IMG/VR virus record: IMGVR_UViG_3300032093_000049
Span: 1-64,000 of that record
Strand: one strand, 5' to 3'
DNA length: 64,000 nt
Source: a virus
Of the stretch, positions 58,707 to 64,000 are shown piece after piece (within the stretch, counting starts at the first letter, position 1; each line of letters starts with the position of its first letter). A model generated the notes under the pieces. That model did not search any database. It was given only the letters and a program-made list of their open reading frames with translations, and was not told where the DNA came from. A program made the translations under genes and the position numbers.

Positions 58707-59222
58707 TCAAGCTTCATTAGTTGTTATTGTTCCTTTTGCTTCAAGGAATACCTTTCTCACATTTGCCGGTTGAGCTACTTTCCATTTTGTTCTACGTGCT
58801 TTAAACAATCTAGATTTAGCTATCCGTGCAACATTAACTGAATTGTTCTGGTTTCCACCTAGAACATGATAGTATTTAGGATCTTCTCCTACATATATAC
58901 CTACATGACCTCCACCATCTCTTTTGAATGTAAGGATATCACCAAGCATAGGTTCATCTACTGCAGTTCCATATTCTGCCCAAGACAAAGCACGGAGAGG
59001 AGCTTTAACAACCTCAAGACCTGATGCCTTTGCACAATAAGCAATATAAAGACCACACCAAGGTATCTCATCATTAGTGTACCAAGATACACCAACAACA
59101 TCTGCCCAACGCATAATCTCAGGATTGTGTTCTTTTCCTACAATCTCTTTTACTCCAATATGCTTTACAGCTTCTACTAAAATCTTTGGAGCCTTCTCTG
59201 CTTTTAACCATTCATAACCCAT
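58707..59222 (-). CDS. Endolysin, CHAP/NlpC-P60-like (TIGR02594-type) peptidase, 171 residues
   Basis: Catalytic Cys56 in IPWCGLYIAYCAK and His106 in GGGHVGIYVG, with a polar residue at GGNQNN (N124), give the cysteine peptidase/amidase core of CHAP/NlpC-type lysins. The length is that of a single-domain enzyme without a separate wall-binding domain. It follows holin and spanin genes, so its job is peptidoglycan cleavage at lysis. The start overlaps the spanin gene by 11 bases. Confidence 0.88.
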   Translation of the reverse strand: MGYEWLKAEKAPKILVEAVKHIGVKEIVGKEHNPEIMRWADVVGVSWYTNDEIPWCGLYIAYCAKASGLEVVKAPLRALSWAEYGTAVDEPMLGDILTFKRDGGGHVGIYVGEDPKYYHVLGGNQNNSVNVARIAKSRLFKARRTKWKVAQPANVRKVFLEAKGTITTNEA

Positions 59223-59745
59223 AATGCTTCAATATGCTTCTTAGTAATATTAGTATTGCAAATATAAACCCGGCTAGTACTACCCAAGCCCAAGGTTGTC
59301 TATTTTCTACACGTGTAATAACTCTATCAGTTCTATTGTCTTGTCTGTTAGTCTTGATAAGAGCCCTGAGTTGTTTAGCTAGTGAATCATTCTGTAGCTT
59401 CATCATCTTCTCTAGATGCTTGTAGTAAGATTCTAATGCTATTCTTTCTTGACGTGACATTCCAGGAGCTATAGTATTATTTATAGTTTGGAAGCTGCTA
59501 TCTTTCTTGAGTATCTCCCTGTAAGTATTGGTTACTGTATCATACACAACTTCTTTTGTGTAATGATACTGCCATACTGTGTCAGGTTTAATTACTGCTC
59601 CCTTGCGTATTGCAATGTCAGTATGTTTTCTTGCTTTAGCTAAGTGATGCTCTACTGAGCAGGAATTAAGAAGAGCAATTAAGATAGTTACTCCCAGTGC
59701 CCAGGTTATTAATAGCAATATAAATTGTGGCCAGTTAAACTTCAT
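59212..59745 (-). CDS. One-piece spanin (u-spanin-like), 177 residues
   Basis: The N-terminal hydrophobic stretch ends in ALLNSC, a lipoprotein signal with the acylation Cys at about residue 29. The middle is polar with coiled-coil potential (ALESYYKHLEKMMKLQNDSL). The C-terminus has a transmembrane helix (WVVLAGFIFAILILL). An outer-membrane lipoprotein end plus inner-membrane helix in one chain is the definition of a u-spanin, as in phage T1 gp11. It lies between holin and endolysin and implies a Gram-negative host. Confidence 0.82.
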   Translation of the reverse strand: MKFNWPQFILLLITWALGVTILIALLNSCSVEHHLAKARKHTDIAIRKGAVIKPDTVWQYHYTKEVVYDTVTNTYREILKKDSSFQTINNTIAPGMSRQERIALESYYKHLEKMMKLQNDSLAKQLRALIKTNRQDNRTDRVITRVENRQPWAWVVLAGFIFAILILLRSILKHYGL

Positions 59746-60179
59746 GGTTGCATGTCATCCTTTACTTTCTTGATATTCCTTAGATTGTTATAAAGTTTAG
59801 CAATGAAAGAATAACCTTTTACTTTCTCAAAAGACTCATCCATTGACTTAACTTCAATAACAATCAGGCCTAAAGATACAAGTTTTGTTGATACAAAGTC
59901 AATATCTATAAAAAGCTTAGTAAGTTCATTTACTATATAGAAGTCAGCTACAAATAAAAGAAGTACAATTCCTACATATGATCTTATCTTTGGTATCAAA
60001 CCTTTACGGCACTTTTTGGAATCACAGTGTTCCCCTAGTGACTTAGCTTTCCATATACCAAAACAAGTATCTACAAGAGTAGCCAAACCTACTAAAAAAA
60101 CCATAACATAGATGGGTGCAAAGAATACTATTATTGGTAAGATTAGTGAGCTGTATACTTTAATAAGAGTTGCTTTCAT
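59742..60179 (-). CDS. Holin, Phage_holin_4-type, 145 residues
   Basis: Three hydrophobic segments are visible (LILPIIVFFAPIYVMVFLVG, SYVGIVLLLFVADFYIV, LVSLGLIVIEV). ATLVDTCFGIWKAKS matches the loop of the Phage_holin_4 family. It is first in the lysis cassette; the start overlaps the spanin by 4 bases at its end. It would form the membrane lesion that sets lysis time. Confidence 0.85.
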   Translation of the reverse strand: MKATLIKVYSSLILPIIVFFAPIYVMVFLVGLATLVDTCFGIWKAKSLGEHCDSKKCRKGLIPKIRSYVGIVLLLFVADFYIVNELTKLFIDIDFVSTKLVSLGLIVIEVKSMDESFEKVKGYSFIAKLYNNLRNIKKVKDDMQP

Positions 60180-60199
60180 TTCTATTAATTATAAAAAAT

Positions 60200-60213
60200 A
60201 AGTATATATACTT
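60200..60213. promoter_or_regulatory. 14-base perfect palindrome in the gap before the holin gene
   Basis: AAGTATATATACTT is a perfect palindrome, followed by TATTTTTTAT on the minus strand, between the fibre gene and the holin gene. It may be an operator or a weak terminator. No TAnnTTTG box is present nearby. Confidence 0.4.
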
Positions 60214-60233
60214 AATATACAAAAAAAAGCTGA

Positions 60234-62015
60234 TTAATCTATTCTTTTATATCTTAAAATTGAACCCTTCCAAGTTCTTGACGTTCGTCCTGCTGCTGCT
60301 GCTGCATTAGAGAAACGGTAGTTGAGAGTAGCATTTGCTGATGCTGTGAAATTAAACCAAATCTGTAAAAATTGCAATTGGTCTAAATCAGCTAAATTAA
60401 CACCCACAAATGGAGTATTTGTGACCGCTGAGCTATTAGCTGTAAAAGAACCGTTAGTAATAGTACCTGCCGAAGAATAAGCATAAATAGTACCTTGCCC
60501 TTTCATATTTCCTGAAGTAACTCGTAATTCAAAGGCATAGTCTCCTGTAGTGTTATTCCCTGAGTAACATACATCCATTTGTAACATATAATGACCACCT
60601 GCCACAACGGAAAATTGCAAGTCTGTATCTATTTGTGGAGTTGCATTATTTGTCACATCTTGGTTTGCACTCTTTACTATTGTAGTCCATCCTGCAGGAT
60701 CTGGTGCTGTTACTGTAAATGTTCTATTAGCAGATAGATCTTGTGTGGTACCATTAATAGTTAAGGTTCTGGTAAGAGGTACATATGTAGAAGCTGCTGT
60801 AGCAGAAGTAAGATATGGTGATAAAGCTGCAGATGTAATATACCCAGCTGGGTTAGTAGAGTTATATGGAGTAAATCCAAGTGCAGTAGTTACATCTAGA
60901 GATGTGATGCCTGTGATATATCCTGCAGGGTTTGTTGCATTATAAGGTGTATATCCTAGAGCTGTGGTAACATCTAGAGAAGTTATTCCTGATATATATC
61001 CTGATGGGTTTGTAAGAGGGTAATAGGTTGCCGCAGCTGTTGCTGAAGTTAGATATGATCCTAAACTTGCTACTGTAGCTATGACAGATGTATCTACTGA
61101 AAGTACATTAGGAGTAAGCTCTTGTAATCCAAAACCAGCAGTAACAACTTGGGCTGCATTAAACTGAACATAGTTTATAGCAGTAACTCCTACAGTAATT
61201 GTACCTGTGGTATTCAAGATAAATCCAAAACCACCATAAGTTGCACCTACTTGAATAAAAGTAAAGTCTCCGTTCTGAAGTTCTCCTGCGGGTGAGTTAT
61301 CTGCATCTGTTGCTCTAGTTAGTATCCATGGTGTAGTAGGAGATCCTGCATCAGTAACACTATATATACCATTCTCAAGCCCCGCAGACTGTTGCCACAC
61401 AAGCACTCTATCATTAACTGCTAAAGTATGTGTATCAATAACTAGTGCTGCATTTACTGTAGAAGTAAGTGTAGCACCTACTCCTGACACACCATTAAGA
61501 TATGTAGCAGATAAGTTACCTGTTGTAGCTACGTGACATGGTGCATGGAAATTAATACCACCTGAAAGGTTATCTACATACTGCTTAGTAGCTGCGTGTA
61601 GGGCTGATGTTGGGTCTGCATTTAGAGTTAGGAAACCTAACATAGTATCTCCCGCTTTATTTACAGGGGTATAACCTAGTGCTGTTGTAACATCAAGTGA
61701 TGTAATACCTGATATATAACCGGCCGGGTTAGCTGCTGAATAAGGTGTGTATCCTAATGCTGTTGTTATTTGAGTACTTGTGATACCCGTTAAGTATCCT
61801 GCTGGGTTAGATGATAATGGATAATAAGATAAGTTATAAGTAGGTAAACCATTAGGCCAGTTAACTCCTGGATTAGGATAGAAACCTGTTAGATCTCCAC
61901 CTGCGGGGCCTGTAGGAGAACCACCTCCACTAGTAGTTTTAGGTTTACCATCAGGACCTATTACTTGTATAGGAAGTCTACCAAATACATTACCGTTACC
62001 ATCTACTACTTCCAT
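60234..62015 (-). CDS. Tail fibre/appendage protein with internal repeats, 593 residues
   Basis: The N-terminus includes a collagen-like GPDGKPKTTSGGG. NPAGYITGITSLDVTTALGY-type repeats occur at about residues 70-117 and again at 330-410. A common fibre segment (GDTMLGFLTL, then ATKQYVDNL) follows the first set. The C-terminal domain (about 450-593) is beta-rich and may be the tip. The start overlaps the upstream stop as TAATG. Repeats of near-identical DNA could recombine. Probable receptor-binding or structural fibre. Confidence 0.8.
   Translation of the reverse strand: MEVVDGNGNVFGRLPIQVIGPDGKPKTTSGGGSPTGPAGGDLTGFYPNPGVNWPNGLPTYNLSYYPLSSNPAGYLTGITSTQITTALGYTPYSAANPAGYISGITSLDVTTALGYTPVNKAGDTMLGFLTLNADPTSALHAATKQYVDNLSGGINFHAPCHVATTGNLSATYLNGVSGVGATLTSTVNAALVIDTHTLAVNDRVLVWQQSAGLENGIYSVTDAGSPTTPWILTRATDADNSPAGELQNGDFTFIQVGATYGGFGFILNTTGTITVGVTAINYVQFNAAQVVTAGFGLQELTPNVLSVDTSVIATVASLGSYLTSATAAATYYPLTNPSGYISGITSLDVTTALGYTPYNATNPAGYITGITSLDVTTALGFTPYNSTNPAGYITSAALSPYLTSATAASTYVPLTRTLTINGTTQDLSANRTFTVTAPDPAGWTTIVKSANQDVTNNATPQIDTDLQFSVVAGGHYMLQMDVCYSGNNTTGDYAFELRVTSGNMKGQGTIYAYSSAGTITNGSFTANSSAVTNTPFVGVNLADLDQLQFLQIWFNFTASANATLNYRFSNAAAAAGRTSRTWKGSILRYKRID
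60830..61012 (-). repeat. Direct repeats within the fibre gene
   Basis: The coding DNA for the NPAGYI(T/S)GITSLDVTTALG(Y/F)TPY module recurs three times here and at least twice more at about 61650-61830, in imperfect copies of about 66 bases. The repeats extend or shorten a fibre shaft and can drive length changes by recombination. Confidence 0.75.
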
Positions 62016-62314
62016 TACTCAACAGTAAAATAAGCTGTATAGTTAGTTCCCGGGATTGAAGATGTGAGAATTAGTTTATCTCCCTCTTCAAGAAAATAAC
62101 CAGTTTGATCAATAACACTATCTCCTGCATTGAGTGTATAGCTAAAGATTGTAACTGTGTTGTTTAGTGATTTATCAAATCTTGATAGAGTCAATACATA
62201 GGCTGCCGGGTTTGTTGCTGTAATAGTTACAAACCTAGCTTTCTTTGTAGAAGGTACAGTATATAGAGTAGTACCTGTTACACTTACTATGCCTTGTATC
62301 GGTATATTAACCAT
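62015..62314 (-). CDS. Small beta-rich appendage protein, 99 residues
   Basis: A beta-rich protein (GTTLYTVPSTKKARFVTITA, then AGDSVIDQTGYFLEEGDKL) similar in style to small fibre-associated or tail-tip proteins of other phages. It lies between the fibre gene and other appendage genes. Function unknown beyond virion context. Confidence 0.65.
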   Translation of the reverse strand: MVNIPIQGIVSVTGTTLYTVPSTKKARFVTITATNPAAYVLTLSRFDKSLNNTVTIFSYTLNAGDSVIDQTGYFLEEGDKLILTSSIPGTNYTAYFTVE

Positions 62315-62324
62315 ATCAGAAGTA

Positions 62325-62870
62325 TTACTTTATTTTTTCAAGAATAAATGTCCAAGAACCTATTTTATTTGTACCCAGTGCAGACCCAAAACTAGCAGCT
62401 AAAGCAAATGTATAAGGAACTGTTACATCAATTATTACTGCAGAAGAATATGCACTTGTTGTATTTGGTACTACAGGAACGGCATTATCTCCACATGTAA
62501 ATAAAACTGAAGTAAGAACAGAACCCGAATTAGTTATAGTAAATTCACCTTCAATTTTAAAATAGCCATTGTTAAGAGGAGGCATTGAATACTGTAAAGT
62601 TGTAGGGCCCGTTAAAGAAACTGGGATGAAATTATCTAAACCAATTGCAAATTTTACTACTTCACCGGATACATTATCATTGTCAAGTATACCTCCCATA
62701 GAATATCTATATGTGGTGCCTTCTACTAGAGTATTAGCAGGAATTACCAAAGATCCTATTCCTGATGCTATTAAGGATATAGGACTGTTTCCAGTAATTA
62801 CTGCAGAACCTGTGGTTTGTAGATATACAACATTGGATTTTGCTTCACTAATAGTTATTTGTGTACTCAT
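62325..62870 (-). CDS. Beta-rich appendage protein, 181 residues
   Basis: Contains STQITISEAKSNVVYLQTTG, IPANTLVEGTTYRYSMGGIL and FALAASFGSALG. This style is typical of tail-fibre or decoration domains. It is 10 bases from both neighbouring genes. No enzymatic motif was recognised. Confidence 0.65.
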   Translation of the reverse strand: MSTQITISEAKSNVVYLQTTGSAVITGNSPISLIASGIGSLVIPANTLVEGTTYRYSMGGILDNDNVSGEVVKFAIGLDNFIPVSLTGPTTLQYSMPPLNNGYFKIEGEFTITNSGSVLTSVLFTCGDNAVPVVPNTTSAYSSAVIIDVTVPYTFALAASFGSALGTNKIGSWTFILEKIK

Positions 62871-62881
62871 TATCTTTAGTT

Positions 62882-64000
62882 TTATCTACTTATTTCTTCC
62901 CAGTCTGCTGATGCATACATACCTAATGTACCTCCTATAGCATCTATTGCTGCTTCTACAATAAGTTCTGTTGCTACACCGGTAAAACTATTTCTTTCAA
63001 GCTGAGTTGAGAACAAAGCTTCTTTCAATATATTGATACTTGGAGAACCTTGGTTAGATGAATTTACATACCCTTGTGCAAGTATTCTTCCGCCAGCAAC
63101 TGATGTGCCTGTAAGATTGTATTCTACTGCCGAATCAGCACCAACTGGTACCCAAGCACCTCCTGTGACTGTTCCACCTTGAACTATTCTCCAAGCATAG
63201 TTTTTACCATTACCTAATCCAAGTATAGATATAGCAGTTAATATAACTATAGCATCTAGTTTGGTTGCTGTAAGTTTTACACCTACAAGGGGATAATATG
63301 TTGCAGGAGCTGCAAAAGATATAGGTGCGTTTATAGGAGTACCAATAGCTTGTTGTGCTCCTCTTAATTCATATCCACCTTCAGATATTACAGTAGAACA
63401 AACTTGTTTTAAAGTACTTGCAGTTGCTGTTCCTGTATTAGTTATCTCATACCTTAGCGGTAATGAAGCCGTGGTAATATAAGTAGATGGAATTAAGTTA
63501 GCATGATTAAATCTATGACATACTATAAAATTACCATCTATTACAAACCCTAATCTTACTGTTCCTTCCCCTAACCACTCAATATCCATAAACATGATTT
63601 GAGCCTTGGTTATGTCTAAGATTACTCCTGAAGCTCCGTTACCATCTAATGTATCTGCATTCCAAGCAGCTTGATCAACAATAGTCTCAGTTACCAAACC
63701 TGTAACTGAACTTCTTTCTACAAAACTTAAAGTGCTGTCTTTTAACTGAATGTAGATACCATTCTCTGTTCCAAAATAACCTACTTTTTGTACTAAATCG
63801 TTTTGTGCAGGAGCCATTACAAATGTATTGAATACAAGTAGTGACTTACCAGGTTGATAAGAGAATACTTTTGTAGTTTCTCTTAGTACTTCAGATCCAT
63901 TTGTACCAGTTACATTTAAGTTTACTAATCCCTCATTTGCACTAAATACAGCAGTTCCACCATTAGCAGTATCAGTATTCCATAGACCATTATCCCTGTA
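62882..64000 (-). CDS. Virion/tail appendage protein, 5' end outside the window
   Basis: An ATG lies at 63817, but the same frame stays open for 61 further codons to the right edge (...NGLWNTDTANGGTAVFS, then YQPGKSLLVFNTFVMAPAQN), so the real start is beyond the window and at least 372 residues are encoded here. Motifs such as GYFGTENGIYIQL, NADTLDGNGASG and AQIMFMDIEWLGEGTVRLGF and ICSTVIS-like VCSTVISEGGYEL recall a widespread structural protein of marine phages, from memory. Likely a tail or fibre component. Confidence 0.72.
   Translation of the reverse strand, partial: YRDNGLWNTDTANGGTAVFSANEGLVNLNVTGTNGSEVLRETTKVFSYQPGKSLLVFNTFVMAPAQNDLVQKVGYFGTENGIYIQLKDSTLSFVERSSVTGLVTETIVDQAAWNADTLDGNGASGVILDITKAQIMFMDIEWLGEGTVRLGFVIDGNFIVCHRFNHANLIPSTYITTASLPLRYEITNTGTATASTLKQVCSTVISEGGYELRGAQQAIGTPINAPISFAAPATYYPLVGVKLTATKLDAIVILTAISILGLGNGKNYAWRIVQGGTVTGGAWVPVGADSAVEYNLTGTSVAGGRILAQGYVNSSNQGSPSINILKEALFSTQLERNSFTGVATELIVEAAIDAIGGTLGMYASADWEEISR

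Noticed and set aside
60830-61830. CRISPR-like array in the fibre gene
   Set aside because: The repeats are in frame, encode a fibre module and lack unique spacers of constant length.
1-64000. tRNA genes, insertion sequences, integrase or attachment sites
   Set aside because: I saw no cloverleaf-like sequence in the few gaps, no transposase or integrase motif and no flanking direct repeats.

Overview
The window is part of a tailed-phage genome. Every gene I can support is on the minus strand, so transcription runs from position 64000 down to 1. The DNA is AT-rich and tightly packed, with many 1-4 base stop/start overlaps. I see no tRNA, rRNA, integrase or insertion sequence. Gene order and protein character (portal and TerL next to a RecB-type nuclease, HU/IHF-like proteins, a very long P22-gp10-like tail protein, then a run of giant proteins) resemble crAss-like podoviruses (Crassvirales). 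Two TATATTTG boxes that fit the Bacteroidota -7 consensus, A/C-rich translation leaders without Shine-Dalgarno sequences, and a spanin gene point to a Gram-negative Bacteroidota host. This assignment rests on recognition by eye, not on a database search.

Layout in transcription order. (1) 64000-60234: tail-fibre or appendage genes, the first cut by the window edge. (2) 60179-58358: lysis cassette (holin, one-piece spanin, CHAP/NlpC-like endolysin) and two tiny genes, closed by a strong terminator. (3) 58277-53028: a promoter, then a small acidic protein, a winged-helix-like protein, an HU/IHF-like protein, a Cys-rich zinc-binding candidate, a coiled-coil protein, a PD-(D/E)XK nuclease, a possible small terminase, and the large terminase. 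(4) 53022-43262: portal, scaffold candidate, major capsid protein (terminator behind it), a conserved-looking 337-residue protein, a row of seven tiny or small very basic proteins, and a connector. (5) 43256-36096: a ferritin, a major 563-residue structural protein (terminator), then Cys-rich proteins and two appendage proteins sharing an N-terminal domain (terminator). (6) 35969-28377: promoter, second HU/IHF-like protein, two tail connectors and the 1762-residue tail ('muzzle'/stabilisation) protein. (7) 28377-1: six giant proteins (1830, 1085, 1473, 1105, 2599 and more than 1319 residues), probably virion cargo ejected into the host.

Most notable points. The virion block encodes a ferritin with every ferroxidase-centre residue intact plus a phage-specific N-terminal extension. 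The giant proteins carry enzyme-like domains (ADP-ribosyltransferase-like, two HExxH zincin motifs, a RecB/Cas4-like nuclease, a nucleotidyltransferase-like motif, a SLOG-like motif), and three of them have a long hydrophobic segment upstream, an architecture like delivered effectors. A short motif (L/I)(P/T)(K/R)AQxG and frequent (K/Q)xGG motifs recur in otherwise unrelated structural proteins, and may mark a maturation-protease or sorting system. Structural genes share an unusual AAAACCAACAACAATG-type leader. Three small genes below the usual length cut-off were found by reading the sequence: 40054-40209, 44347-44514 and 58546-58704.
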